This document shows positions 26,601 through 35,150 of a stretch of DNA of 59,262 bases, piece after piece; positions within the stretch are counted from its first letter, which is position 1, and each line of letters begins with the position of its first letter. The DNA comes from Gammaproteobacteria bacterium (GTDB lineage Bacteria; Pseudomonadota; Gammaproteobacteria; Thiohalomonadales; Thiohalomonadaceae). The notes under the pieces were generated by a model. The model was not told the DNA's origin and did no database searches. It saw nothing but the letters and a program-made list of their open reading frames with translations. A program made the translations under genes and the position numbers. Where the stretch lies: assembly GCA_015231435.1 (NCBI GenBank), contig JADGBN010000004.1, forward strand, positions 1 to 59,262. Direction: 5' to 3'.

Positions 26601-26870
26601 CACATCCGATGTTGGCACCAACTCGAACTGGCGAATTTTATCGAGGATATTTTCAACCTTGTGACCTAAATCCTTAATATTATCCAAGCCGAGAAAGCCC
26701 GCACCCCCTTTTATCGAGTGTGCTGCGCGAAACACTTTATTAACGAGATCCTCATCAATGTTCGCCCCCTGCTGCTCTATCTGCAGGAGATCACTCTCAA
26801 TACTTTCAAGGTGATCCTTTGACTCTTCGATATAGAGTTGCAAGGTTTCGTCATCTTCAAAATCAGACAT
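23616..26870 (-). CDS. cheA: Hybrid chemotaxis kinase CheA with two CheW domains and a receiver
   Basis: 1084 aa. In order: one HPt domain (about 5-110, phospho-His in RAAHSIKGGAGF); an atypical region (about 150-260); an Ala/Pro linker; a dimerisation domain (about 350-420, VSVLDQLMNRAGELVLARN); a kinase domain (about 425-590, HLVRNSCDHGIE, EIEDDGKG, SGRGVGMDVV); a CheW-like domain (about 595-760); a second CheW-like domain (about 795-930); and a receiver (about 965-1080, LVTDIEMPNMNGF, phospho-Asp). The two CheW domains and the attached receiver differ from classical CheA. The receiver could act as a phosphate sink. Confidence 0.95.
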   Translation of the reverse strand: MSDFEDDETLQLYIEESKDHLESIESDLLQIEQQGANIDEDLVNKVFRAAHSIKGGAGFLGLDNIKDLGHKVENILDKIRQFELVPTSDVVSVVLEAFDYLGELLDNSANSNSLDISDHVQRLNALLEASAGEPEVAVTPAAVDLPESGASDTPFELSQYDLVAARRGGKDIYIIRYDDVVKDLGQQAQAIEPLRMTLENSGVILDLVVGQQQSNDGSYPVWVLLATIIEPAILGIALGIAEESYQLVEAAAESEGDSHSVAPPAADADEFGLLSAITAATALPVAPPPVVKSAAPAPVAAAKPTPVAAVKSPTATAVSAAAKPAAVSKPGKAARGEESAEDEGKANVTAMESLRVNVSVLDQLMNRAGELVLARNQLLQALDTQDPLGMIAAGQRIDMVTSELQEAIMLTRMQPVGNIFNKFPRVVRELSRKLNKEMELDIEGKDVELDKTIIEGLGDPLTHLVRNSCDHGIEMPDVRLGKGKAACGRITLRAFHESGQVIIEIEDDGKGLDADKLAAKALEKGLINQNQADTMTTNEKNALIMMPGFSTAEQVTDVSGRGVGMDVVKTNLDKLGGEIELLSEIDKGSIIRIKLPLTLAIIPSLLIEACKERFALPQINVSEIIRVNAADIREQIDKVGGADVLTLRGELIPLLQLNNVLGIQQRFYNSRTGRFEQDRRKGLADERLLQIDQDEDLTPDDRRDLQGVDIQIIILHAGQFRYGMVVDAVQDTVEIVVKPMGRNLKNFKVYAGATIMGDGQVALILDVAGLASQAELSNLSESDLNQLLARKEKKEVDPGAVLHSLLLFRNAPHEHCCVSLPLVERIEEVEVTDIEIRGGKKVIQYRGSSMPVYALEEVANVDMLQESEALAVIIFKVRGHEFGLLASQPLEIVQLNINLDESTLKQPGISGSSIIRGETTLMFDVFDFSKILNPAWFQSTHHTAISAVSDDGNTSSHTTGPYIMLAEDSRFFRDQVRHFIEEHGYHVVEAEDGAQAWDYLNANPQQLALLVTDIEMPNMNGFELTRKVRQDSRFNQIQIIALTSLAGEADVAKGKAAGVDDYQLKLDKEQLLKSIVQRIRQPEA

Positions 26871-26894
26871 AGCTAATCCTCATTCATATTACAG

Positions 26895-28517
26895 TTACGG
26901 GCTGACCTGACTAAAAGCTTGCGCCAGTTTCTGGCGATCAAACGGTTTATGAATTATTAAATCGACACCCGCCGCACGGGCGGCCCGATTATCAGCCTTA
27001 TCATCCTGGGTGGTGACCATAATGATCGGTAACTGCTGCGACTGATAGCGACCACGAATCGCCCGTGACAGCTCGATGCCGGTCATCTCCGGCATATTCA
27101 GGTCGGTACAGACCAGTTTTGGCTTTTCACCTGCCAACCACACCAGCGCATCCTCAGGATTTTGAAAAAGCACCGGTTCATAACCCAGCGCGTTAATGGT
27201 GCTGCGATAAATATTAAGAATCATACGCGAGTCATCCACCGCACAGATCTTCTCTTTAACCGCCACTGCGACCGACTCCGCGGCAACAATCTCCTCGGCA
27301 AGCGTCTCATACCCCCCCTCAAGCAGCACCTGAAGGAAGAAACTACGCAGATCAGCGTGTGCCTGCGTCGCCAGATAGTGGACAATTGACTTTATCGCTA
27401 TCTGATGCTTGACCAGATCGAGAAAAAGCCGTTGTGACTGACTATCGAGAATCGCGACAAGCAGATTCTCTGACTCCTGATCCCCACGCGACACCAAATG
27501 ACGCACGCCACTGGCGATGCGCTCATCAAAACTGTGATCCACCGCCCGCGCCGCCGCAATGCGAACATTGCTGTCACTATCGGTTAATCCACTGGACCAG
27601 ATAAAATCCCCTTTGCGCAACGGCAGTGCCGCCAGCGCCTCGAAGGCAGCAAAGCGGACATTGGCGTTGCGCGGCTGACTTAACACCAACTGCCGCACCG
27701 CTTGCAGTGACTCAACGCTGCCAATATCCTGCAACACATTGAGCGAGTGAATCTGTAGATCGACATCATTGCTAGCGAGATTTTCAAGCAGCTTGGGAAC
27801 CGCCCACTCCCCCAGCTTCACCAACAGTTTTTTGCAGTAGTTACGCACTGGGGCAGAAGCACGCGCCATGGTTAAACTTAACTGTTCCACCGTAAACTCA
27901 TCGGCCTGTCGCGCAAAGATGTCAAGAATCACCAAATCGGTGCTCTCATCACGCCCCAGGGCGTTAGCCAGATAAGGTTTTGCCGTCTCATAGCCAAGCT
28001 GGTTCAGGGTCTGCACGGCGGTAAAAGCGACATCCACATCGGCACTGTAGAGCAGTTCACCAATACTGCTAATTGCCGAGGTCGCGCCAATATCGCCCAG
28101 CGCCGTTAAGGTTATTTTAATCACCTCATCATCGGCGCTGCTGGTTAAAAGATTAGTCAAAAAAGGAACCGCGCCGGCAATCTTCAAATCACCCGCCAGT
28201 TTAATAAAATACCACTGTTCGGGGACTTCCCACTGCAGGTATTGATAGATAAGGTCATGACTTGCTTTAACCTTATCCTCTACCAACTCCTTCAGGGTCG
28301 GGTACTCACGCGCAATCTGGGCAAAACGCACCAGCAGAAAGACCATTAAGGGGACGGCAATGGCAACATCGCACCTATTAAGTTCAAACAGGGCACGACG
28401 CTGATGCGCCTCTGAAAATTGATTAAAGTGTTCAAGAACCAAGCGTGCCTTTACTAAATCTTTATGATGAATATTGGCTATCAGTTCATCAATGGCATGC
28501 TGGCTATTAATTTTCAC
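26895..28517 (-). CDS. HEAT-repeat protein with a C-terminal receiver domain
   Basis: 540 aa. Residues about 20-400 are HEAT-like repeats (for example ITLTALGDIGATSAISSIGELL and VRFAAFEALAALP); residues about 418-538 form a CheY-like receiver (CAVDDSRMI, phospho-Asp in CTDLNMPEMTG, HKPFD). The order is the reverse of usual regulators, with the output scaffold in front. It lies just before cheA and starts at GTG 28517, overlapping the PilZ gene by 11 bases, so it belongs to the chemosensory operon. It probably binds a partner in a phosphorylation-dependent way. Confidence 0.85.
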   Translation of the reverse strand: MKINSQHAIDELIANIHHKDLVKARLVLEHFNQFSEAHQRRALFELNRCDVAIAVPLMVFLLVRFAQIAREYPTLKELVEDKVKASHDLIYQYLQWEVPEQWYFIKLAGDLKIAGAVPFLTNLLTSSADDEVIKITLTALGDIGATSAISSIGELLYSADVDVAFTAVQTLNQLGYETAKPYLANALGRDESTDLVILDIFARQADEFTVEQLSLTMARASAPVRNYCKKLLVKLGEWAVPKLLENLASNDVDLQIHSLNVLQDIGSVESLQAVRQLVLSQPRNANVRFAAFEALAALPLRKGDFIWSSGLTDSDSNVRIAAARAVDHSFDERIASGVRHLVSRGDQESENLLVAILDSQSQRLFLDLVKHQIAIKSIVHYLATQAHADLRSFFLQVLLEGGYETLAEEIVAAESVAVAVKEKICAVDDSRMILNIYRSTINALGYEPVLFQNPEDALVWLAGEKPKLVCTDLNMPEMTGIELSRAIRGRYQSQQLPIIMVTTQDDKADNRAARAAGVDLIIHKPFDRQKLAQAFSQVSP

Positions 28518-28881
28518 CCATGCCGCTCCAAGAGCTAAATTCGCGATTCAATATTTCCGGATCGGCTATATTGACCTCCAGCAGACGGCGCAAATGGGTA
28601 AATGAGTCCAAGTCCTGAGCGACAAAACGAAACCCCATGTAATGCTCGTCAACCCGGGTCACCTCGCACTCAAAGAGCAGCACAATATCGCTGTCTGCAA
28701 GACAGATAGAGAGGCGGCAAGGCTGCCCGCTTTTAAAACGTAACGTGGTCGGGGTTCGTACCAGCGCACCACGCAGAGAGATGTCACTCAACTCACAGTC
28801 ATGCTCCACTCCAAAAGAGGCGACCCGACACCCTGCATCAAAATCAACCCGACGAAAATGACGACGATTATTATCACTCAC
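28507..28881 (-). CDS. PilZ domain protein (c-di-GMP receptor candidate)
   Basis: 124 aa. The c-di-GMP-binding motifs are visible: RRHFRR at residues 6-11 (RxxxR type) and DISLRGALV (D/NxSxxG) at about 33-41. It starts at GTG 28881 after GAAGGG. It is the first gene of the minus-strand chemosensory set, so c-di-GMP may feed into the CheA pathway (inference). Confidence 0.88.
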   Translation of the reverse strand: MSDNNRRHFRRVDFDAGCRVASFGVEHDCELSDISLRGALVRTPTTLRFKSGQPCRLSICLADSDIVLLFECEVTRVDEHYMGFRFVAQDLDSFTHLRRLLEVNIADPEILNREFSSWSGMGEN

Positions 28882-28928
28882 TACCCTTCTCCATACTGAC
28901 TCCCCCTAAAATCCTGTCGGCAATGCTG

Positions 28929-30194
28929 CTAAATTTGCTCGGCCCGTACCTTAATCACTGAACGCGCATCCGCCTCGACCACGGTCAGGCGATACCCTTT
29001 TTCATCAACATAATCACCCTCCTTAGGAATATGACGCAAACGACTCACCACCAACCCCCCGACGGTATGCGCCTCCTCAACCGGGAAATGCGCATAAAGA
29101 ATATCATTTACCTCGGAGATCGGTGTACGTCCGCTCATTAAATGCGAGCTTTCGCTCTCGTGAATAATGAAAGTACGCTGCTTCGGGTGGTACTCGTCAA
29201 AATCATAACCTACGTTAATCTCTCCGACCACCTCTTCAAAGACATCCTCCATGGTGAGAATGCCAATCGCTGAGCCAAACTCATCGACGACAATCGCCAT
29301 ATGATCATCACGCGCCTGGAGCTGCGGCAGCGCATGATCAATTGTCTGTTTCGGTGATAGATAGAGCGGTTCGGCAATAAAGTCGGCCATCGGTTTTTCA
29401 CCAATATCCGGATCCATTAAATCCCAGGTACTGAGGGTCAACAGACCTTTGACATTGGTTAAATTGCCGCGATAGATCGGCAGACGGTTATAACCAAATT
29501 TTAGCACCGTGCGTACCGCCTCCTTCATCGAACGTACCTCATTAAAACCGACCACATCGGCCAGCGGTATCATCGCCTCGCCTACGGTGGTATCGGCAAA
29601 ACGAATAATCCGTCGTACCCGCTTGCGATCTATTTTCGAAGGATCACTGCTCGATTCCGAGTAATCCAGGAGAACGCGGATCTCTTCCCGGGTAATAAAC
29701 ATATTATTCGGTATCGTCCCGCCCCCAACAATGCGGGCAAAAAAGCGGGCAAAGCGACTAAAGACAAAGATCACCGGATAGAATATCAGTGACGCAAAAC
29801 GGAGAATATAGATGACCCGTGATGCTATCTGATCCGCATTTTGCTGAAAAATACTTTTTGGCACAATTTCACCAAAAATCAGCAAGATCGGGGTCATTAT
29901 TAGCACCGAAACCAGCTCGCCACTGGTGCCCAGCAGATCAAAGAAGATGAGTGCGCCCAGTGTCGAGATCGTCACCGTGGCAATATTGGTACCAACCAGC
30001 GTTGTGCCTAAAATGACATCGGGGTTTTTATACAGTTTTAACAGCAGTGCTGCCCCTCTGTCGCCCATTTTTGCCTTATGACGCAGCTTCAGCTTGTCCG
30101 CATTAACAATGGCTATTTCCGAACCCGAGAAGAGCCCCTTCAGAAAAAGAAAGAAAAATAGCAGTAACAGCTCTAAAACCAGATCAAACTCCAT
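28929..30194 (-). CDS. CNNM/CorC-type integral membrane protein, copy 1
   Basis: 421 aa. A DUF21/CNNM membrane domain (about 1-190; FSGSEIAIVNADK early) is followed by a pair of CBS domains (about 205-330, GILTMEDVFEEVVGEI) and a CorC_HlyC domain at the end. The family is linked to magnesium or other divalent-cation efflux. Its start overlaps the stop of the next paralogue (30194-31627) by 1 base, so they are co-translated. Confidence 0.85.
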   Translation of the reverse strand: MEFDLVLELLLLFFFLFLKGLFSGSEIAIVNADKLKLRHKAKMGDRGAALLLKLYKNPDVILGTTLVGTNIATVTISTLGALIFFDLLGTSGELVSVLIMTPILLIFGEIVPKSIFQQNADQIASRVIYILRFASLIFYPVIFVFSRFARFFARIVGGGTIPNNMFITREEIRVLLDYSESSSDPSKIDRKRVRRIIRFADTTVGEAMIPLADVVGFNEVRSMKEAVRTVLKFGYNRLPIYRGNLTNVKGLLTLSTWDLMDPDIGEKPMADFIAEPLYLSPKQTIDHALPQLQARDDHMAIVVDEFGSAIGILTMEDVFEEVVGEINVGYDFDEYHPKQRTFIIHESESSHLMSGRTPISEVNDILYAHFPVEEAHTVGGLVVSRLRHIPKEGDYVDEKGYRLTVVEADARSVIKVRAEQI

Positions 30195-31627
30195 TATTCG
30201 CCCTCCTTGTGACGCGATACAGCTGACGCTTCTGCGCTGCTGCCATCTTGGTGTTCCGCATCACTGCTACCCACCTCACTCTCTGGCAACACACTTTCGG
30301 CAACTTCAGAGCGCCCCTCCCGATCGTTATCGCGAACCAGCAGCTTGCTAATGCGCAGCCCCTTCACCTCAAGAGCAACAAACTCGTAGCCCTCGTGGGA
30401 GACTTTATCACCCACCCCCGGCAAGCGGTCAAAAAGACGAAAAGCAAGACCGCCAATGGTCGTCATCACCGTATCTGCCAAGTCGTAGTTGGAGATATGG
30501 TAAAAATCGCTCAAACGCATATCTCCAGCAACAATAAAGCCCTTACCACCCTCCCCGGTCGTGTAATTTTTTACCGAGCTATTGCTGGAAATTTCGCCAA
30601 AAATAAAGGTCAACACATCCTTCATGGTCACCACCCCAAGCACCTCACCATACTCACCGAGAACAATGGCAATACGGGTATTGTGGTGCTGAAAATAGTC
30701 GAACATCTCATCGACCTTTTTTGTTGGCGGCACAAAGTGGGCGGGCTTAATAATCATCTCTAGGGTGACCTGTGACAGGTCACCACCACCGCTCACCAGC
30801 TTGAGAATCGTCTCGGAGTGGACAAAACCGATCACATTATCCCAGTGGCCGCGATAGACCGGTACGCGCGGGTGACGCAGCTGGCGAAACTCATTAATTA
30901 GCACATCTACGGGAAGATCTGCATCGAGAAACAGAACGCTGGGACTGGGGGTCATAATTCGCGAAATATCGGTTTCCGCTGATTGCAGCAAATTATCAAT
31001 CAGCACCCGTTCCGTCGCTTCGATCACCCCCCGCTCTTCACCCTCCTCAAGCAGGCTGCGCAACTCATCCGGCTGGAGAATATTCTCACGATTGACATTC
31101 TCCCCGACCACCATGGTTGTCACCCGGTCGGCGACAAAACGCACTGCCTCGCGCAGCGGGGTAATAAAGACAATCCAGCGGGGCAATATATTGGCGGTCA
31201 CATTGCTGGCGAAGATAAGCGGATAGCTGACGGCAATCGTCTTGGGCGTCACCTCCCCCACCAGCAGCAGCAGCGGCACCATAATCAGGATATTCAGCCA
31301 GCCAACATCATCGGTGCCAAAGAGCAGCAGCAGGATACCGGTCATATTTACCGCCGAGGCGATGTTGACAAGCTCGTTACCACAAAGAATGGAGATAATC
31401 AGTCGCCGTGGCTCATCGAGCATCATGTGAATTGTTTCTGAAGTGGGGTGACGGGTCTGGCGCAAACGCTGCAGATCAACACGACTTAAAGAGAAGAGCG
31501 CGGTCTCTGAACCCGAAAAGACCGCCGAGGCCAATAACAGCAACACCTGTAACAGCGAGCGAATAATCAGCTCAATATCTTCTGCGGGAAGGTTTACCGA
31601 CTCAAAAAAAAGCTTTATCTCTTCCAT
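30194..31627 (-). CDS. CNNM/CorC-type integral membrane protein, copy 2
   Basis: 477 aa with the same order: membrane domain (VFSGSETALFSLSR), CBS pair (GVVTMKDVLTFIFGEI), CorC_HlyC domain, then a Ser/Glu-rich tail. Start at ATG 31627 (MEEIKLFF) after AGGATAATA; the upstream open frame has no similarity. The two paralogues could be a heteromeric transporter or two duplicated pumps. Confidence 0.85.
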   Translation of the reverse strand: MEEIKLFFESVNLPAEDIELIIRSLLQVLLLLASAVFSGSETALFSLSRVDLQRLRQTRHPTSETIHMMLDEPRRLIISILCGNELVNIASAVNMTGILLLLFGTDDVGWLNILIMVPLLLLVGEVTPKTIAVSYPLIFASNVTANILPRWIVFITPLREAVRFVADRVTTMVVGENVNRENILQPDELRSLLEEGEERGVIEATERVLIDNLLQSAETDISRIMTPSPSVLFLDADLPVDVLINEFRQLRHPRVPVYRGHWDNVIGFVHSETILKLVSGGGDLSQVTLEMIIKPAHFVPPTKKVDEMFDYFQHHNTRIAIVLGEYGEVLGVVTMKDVLTFIFGEISSNSSVKNYTTGEGGKGFIVAGDMRLSDFYHISNYDLADTVMTTIGGLAFRLFDRLPGVGDKVSHEGYEFVALEVKGLRISKLLVRDNDREGRSEVAESVLPESEVGSSDAEHQDGSSAEASAVSRHKEGE

Positions 31628-31637
31628 TATTATCCTG

Positions 31638-31859
31638 TTACTCAACTTCTGTGGACGAACGGTGATCTTGCTCCCTGCTCTCTTCGAGCCTGGCACCACT
31701 GCTGCTGCGCCGTTTTACGCCACTCGGACGGTTTTTTTCTGCATTACTAAAGATAAAACGTCCCGCAAGAACGCACCCTTTCATCCCCGGATCGCAGGGG
31801 CGGTTCTCTATTTTCTGACACTTCCCCGCAAACTCATGCGGACAACCCCATCCCCCCAT
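31638..31859 (-). CDS. Small cysteine-containing conserved protein, 73 aa
   Basis: The N-terminal half holds four cysteines in a compact order: WGCPHEFAGKC, RPCDPGMKGCVL, then GRFIFSN. The second half is charged and probably disordered. The C-P-H, C-x-x-x-x-x-G-C spacing suggests a metal site (inference). The ATG is preceded by a GGGGG stretch, and the gene sits in a tight row with DUF2058 and the CNNM genes. I recall similar small proteins in sulfur-oxidising gammaproteobacteria but cannot name a family. Confidence 0.6.
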   Translation of the reverse strand: MGGWGCPHEFAGKCQKIENRPCDPGMKGCVLAGRFIFSNAEKNRPSGVKRRSSSGARLEESREQDHRSSTEVE

Positions 31860-31872
31860 TTTAATCCCCCCG

Positions 31873-32415
31873 CTACCACATCAGATCGTCAGGAATTTTA
31901 TAATCTGCATAAGGATCATCCACTGCCGCCGTCTGATTCTGCTCAGGTACCAGGATTAACATCGGATAGTCGGGATTACGCTGCAAAATCTTCGCGGCAA
32001 TCTCCAGCGTCAACAGCACATGACGACCCGCCCGGCGACTAATCGCCAGTTGCCCCGCGACCACCTGCTGGCGCTGCTGCTCCTGAAGATAGATATGCTT
32101 AATCTTACCCGCCTCGGTAAAGTAAAAGGGGGTATCACTCGCGACAATGGTTATCTGATGCGCATCGATTAACTGACGGATCTCTGCGGCGACAGCCTGT
32201 TTACGCTGTTTCTCGTGCAGTTGACGATTCAGCTCGGCATCCTGCAACGCCTTCTCACGTTGTGCAGCCGCCAGCTTCGCCCGCGCCGCATCCTGCTGTT
32301 GCTGCTGCTGCGGCTGTTTTTTCTGTTTCTGCTGCTCCTTACCGAGCTGATGCAGCCGTTTCTCATCGACTAGCCCTGCCTTAAGAAACTGCTGCATAAA
32401 TGCATTACCCGCCAT
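31873..32415 (-). CDS. DUF2058 family protein
   Basis: 180 aa. The N-terminus MAGNAFMQQFLKAGLVDEKR is followed by a glutamine-rich coiled part (about 27-70) and a C-terminal domain with FYFTEAGKIKHIYL and ILVPEQNQ, as in DUF2058 (YaiL-like) proteins. Function unknown; cytosolic. It is 13 bases upstream of the 73-aa gene. Confidence 0.82.
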   Translation of the reverse strand: MAGNAFMQQFLKAGLVDEKRLHQLGKEQQKQKKQPQQQQQQDAARAKLAAAQREKALQDAELNRQLHEKQRKQAVAAEIRQLIDAHQITIVASDTPFYFTEAGKIKHIYLQEQQRQQVVAGQLAISRRAGRHVLLTLEIAAKILQRNPDYPMLILVPEQNQTAAVDDPYADYKIPDDLMW

Positions 32416-32611
32416 CGACCACCCACCTGTAAACCGTTGTTATAAATTCCCTGTCGCACATGGTCGTTGCCGCTTAGCCAAAGCCACTATGCCATGCGCG
32501 GCAAATATACCAGCAAACTCATGGCGACAGAGAGAGGAAACGATAAAACCACCTTCGACTATAATGAACTGCCGACCACTCACCGACTCTTCCACCGAGG
32601 GAGTACGCTTT

Positions 32612-33187
32612 ATGCTCACCAAATCACAGCAGCAACTGCTATTGGCTATCGCCCACAACGCCATCGCTAGCGAATTAAACCAGCCGCTAACAAAAGAGAA
32701 CCCGCTCGCATCCGCCAGCGAAATGGCTACCTTGCAGCAGCCCGCTGCCACCTTTGTCACCCTAACCCTGACGGAGCAGCTGCGCGGCTGCATCGGCTGC
32801 CTCACCCCACATCGCCCGTTAGCGGAGGATGTACGCGCTAACGCCGCTGCCGCCGCCTTTCACGACCCCCGCTTTCCACCGCTTACGGTGGCGGAGTTTG
32901 CCGCGCTGAAGATTAACATCTCACTGTTAAGCCCCGATACGCCCCTAACCTTTCGTAATGAAGCCGATCTGCTGCAGCAGCTTCGCCCCCATATCGATGG
33001 TTTAATTGTCGCTGCCGGCAGCGCCCGCGCCACCTTTCTGCCCTCAGTCTGGCAACAACTGCCGCAACCACAACAGTTCTGGCAACAACTGAAACGCAAA
33101 GCAGGGATTGCCGCCACCCTACCCGTCAGTCAGTTGCAGGTCTCCCGCTATACCACCTTCTCTTTTTCGCAACCGCAGGAGGGGTAA
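32612..33187 (+). CDS. AMMECR1 / AmmeMemoRadiSam system protein A
   Basis: 192 aa. Typical segments are ATFVTLTLTEQLRGCIGCL, FHDPRFPPL and KINISLLS. Its role is unsettled; it is often encoded with a MEMO1-like protein and a radical-SAM enzyme, which are absent here. Start at ATG 32612 after GAGGGAG; the frame is open well upstream. Only it and the DUF2202 set run plus in this stretch. Confidence 0.88.
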   Translation: MLTKSQQQLLLAIAHNAIASELNQPLTKENPLASASEMATLQQPAATFVTLTLTEQLRGCIGCLTPHRPLAEDVRANAAAAAFHDPRFPPLTVAEFAALKINISLLSPDTPLTFRNEADLLQQLRPHIDGLIVAAGSARATFLPSVWQQLPQPQQFWQQLKRKAGIAATLPVSQLQVSRYTTFSFSQPQEG

Positions 33188-33228
33188 AACCGAAGCGATC
33201 CGTCCTCCTTAAAAGTGCGGGGTAAAAA

Positions 33229-34629
33229 CTACAACACCTGCGAAGCAAAATCAGCCAGCCGTGAACGTTCGCCACGCATTAGGGTGATATGGCCACTATG
33301 TTCCCATTTCTGGAAGCGCTCCACCACATAGGTTAGGCCGGAGTTGGTCTCGGTAAGAAACGGGGTATCAATTTGCGCAATATTCCCCATGCAGATCACC
33401 TTGGTGCCCGGGCCAGCGCGGGTGATTAAGGTCTTCATCTGTTTTGAGGTCAAATTTTGCGCCTCATCAATAATAATAAACTTGTTGAGAAAGGTGCGGC
33501 CGCGCATAAAGTTTAATGAGCGAATCTTAATCCGTTTATTCAATAGCTCCTTGGTCGCCTCACGCTCCCAGTCGCTATCATTTTCCGACTGCGTCAGCAC
33601 CTCAAGGTTATCCATTAACGCCCCCATCCAGGGGGTCATCTTCTCCTCCTCGGTGCCGGGGAGAAAACCGATATCTTCGCCCACCGGAATCGTGACTCGG
33701 GTCATAATTACTTCACTGTAGTGGCTCTTCTCCAGCGTTTGCGCCAAACCTGCCGCCAAGGCCAGCAGCGTTTTACCGGTTCCCGCCTGGCCGACCAAGG
33801 TGACAAAATCGACCTCGGGATCCATGAGCAGGTTCAGTGCGTAATTCTGTTCGCGATTGCGGGCGGTGATCCCCCAGACATTGTGGCTGCTGTTGCTAAA
33901 GTCCCTGACCAGCTCAACCGTCGCCTCCTCACCTTTAACACTTTTGACCACCCCTGCAAAAGGGGGATCGCCGGCAATGGAGATAAACTGGTTGGCGTAC
34001 CAACTACTAATTCCCGGCCCCTGAAAACGGTAATAGGTATGCCCCGCCTCCTGCCATGACTCCATCGCCTTGTCATGCTCTTCCCAAAAAGAGGCCTCCA
34101 GATCGACCACCCCACGATAGAGCAGGTCAACATCATCGAGCACCTGATCATTGCGGTAATCCTCACACAGCAGCCCCATCACGGCGGCCTTAATGCGCAT
34201 ATTAATATCTTTGGAGACCAGTACGACCTCACGCTGCTGCGCCTTTGCCAGGGCGGTAACGGCATTCAGGATGGTGTTATCGGATTTATGCCCCGGCAGG
34301 GATTCGGGGAGGGAATCGGTAAAAACTTCGGTCTGAAAATAGAGACGGCCACTGGGACCGACCTTATGCGCCTCTTCGCCCCGCCCCGTACCCGCAAGCT
34401 CAATTCCGGCACGAATCGCCTCCGGTGTCAGATCGCCTATCAGGTCATCCATAAAGCGGCTCGATTGACGCGCATTACGCGCCACCTCAGAGTGACCCTT
34501 CTTATTGTTATCCAGCTCCTCAATAACGGTGATCGGGAGAAAGATATCATGTTCCTGAAAACGAAACAGTGCCGTCGGATCATGCATTAAAACATTGGTA
34601 TCGAGCACGTATAGACGCTTACTGTTCAT
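33229..34629 (-). CDS. PIN-PhoH ATPase
   Basis: 466 aa. The N-terminal PIN-like nuclease domain (about 1-150) has conserved acidic residues (LDTNVLMHD, EELDNNKKG). The C-terminal PhoH-like ATPase has Walker A LVGQAGTGKTLLAL (about 285) and Walker B FIIIDEAQN. Proteins of this PhoH2 plan act as RNA helicase/nuclease in other bacteria. AAGGAG lies 5 bases before the ATG. It is followed downstream by AMMECR1 on the opposite strand, tail to tail. Confidence 0.9.
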   Translation of the reverse strand: MNSKRLYVLDTNVLMHDPTALFRFQEHDIFLPITVIEELDNNKKGHSEVARNARQSSRFMDDLIGDLTPEAIRAGIELAGTGRGEEAHKVGPSGRLYFQTEVFTDSLPESLPGHKSDNTILNAVTALAKAQQREVVLVSKDINMRIKAAVMGLLCEDYRNDQVLDDVDLLYRGVVDLEASFWEEHDKAMESWQEAGHTYYRFQGPGISSWYANQFISIAGDPPFAGVVKSVKGEEATVELVRDFSNSSHNVWGITARNREQNYALNLLMDPEVDFVTLVGQAGTGKTLLALAAGLAQTLEKSHYSEVIMTRVTIPVGEDIGFLPGTEEEKMTPWMGALMDNLEVLTQSENDSDWEREATKELLNKRIKIRSLNFMRGRTFLNKFIIIDEAQNLTSKQMKTLITRAGPGTKVICMGNIAQIDTPFLTETNSGLTYVVERFQKWEHSGHITLMRGERSRLADFASQVL

Positions 34630-34654
34630 CGTTAACTCCTTGAATAAAATCAGG

Positions 34655-35119
34655 TTATAAATCAGCTAATGCTGCTAGCACAGCCTCTGCATGTCCCTTG
34701 ACACTCACCTTGCGCCACGCTTGGGATAACTTGCCATCACGATTAAAAAGAAAGGTGCTGCGTTCGATTCCCATATAGGTACGCCCGTAGTTCTTCTTCT
34801 CTTTAATCACATCAAAAGCCTGACAGAGCTGCTCATCACTGTCGGAGAGCAGATCAAAAGGGAAGCACTGCTTCTCCTTAAAGTTTTCATGGGACTTTAG
34901 CGAATCGCGGGAGACGCCAAAAATTGTGCACTCCAGTGCGGCAAACTGCGGCAGCAGATCACGAAAATCCTGCCCCTCAGTGGTACAGCCAGGGGTGCTG
35001 TCCTTGGGATAAAAGTAGATCACCAGCGGCTTTCCCGCCAGTGTCGCCAGATTGACCTCCTTGCCACCAGTTGCGGCTACAACCAGATCGGGCAAAGGGT
35101 CACCAATGACTATCGACAT
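34655..35119 (-). CDS. bcp: Thiol peroxidase Bcp (peroxiredoxin Q)
   Basis: 154 aa. The peroxidatic Cys lies in STPGCTTEG and the second Cys 5 residues on in other members is absent; another Cys lies in KEKQCFPF. It reduces hydroperoxides with thioredoxin. Start at ATG 35119 after AAGGAG. It is 31 bases from gcvR, as in E. coli gcvR-bcp. Confidence 0.92.
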   Translation of the reverse strand: MSIVIGDPLPDLVVAATGGKEVNLATLAGKPLVIYFYPKDSTPGCTTEGQDFRDLLPQFAALECTIFGVSRDSLKSHENFKEKQCFPFDLLSDSDEQLCQAFDVIKEKKNYGRTYMGIERSTFLFNRDGKLSQAWRKVSVKGHAEAVLAALADL

Positions 35120-35150
35120 CAAAGACTCCTTATCAAAAATCTGCAAAGCA

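Noticed and set aside
32440-32805. 121-aa frame opposite the AMMECR1 gene
   Set aside because: It overlaps a clear gene on the other strand and shows no family similarity.
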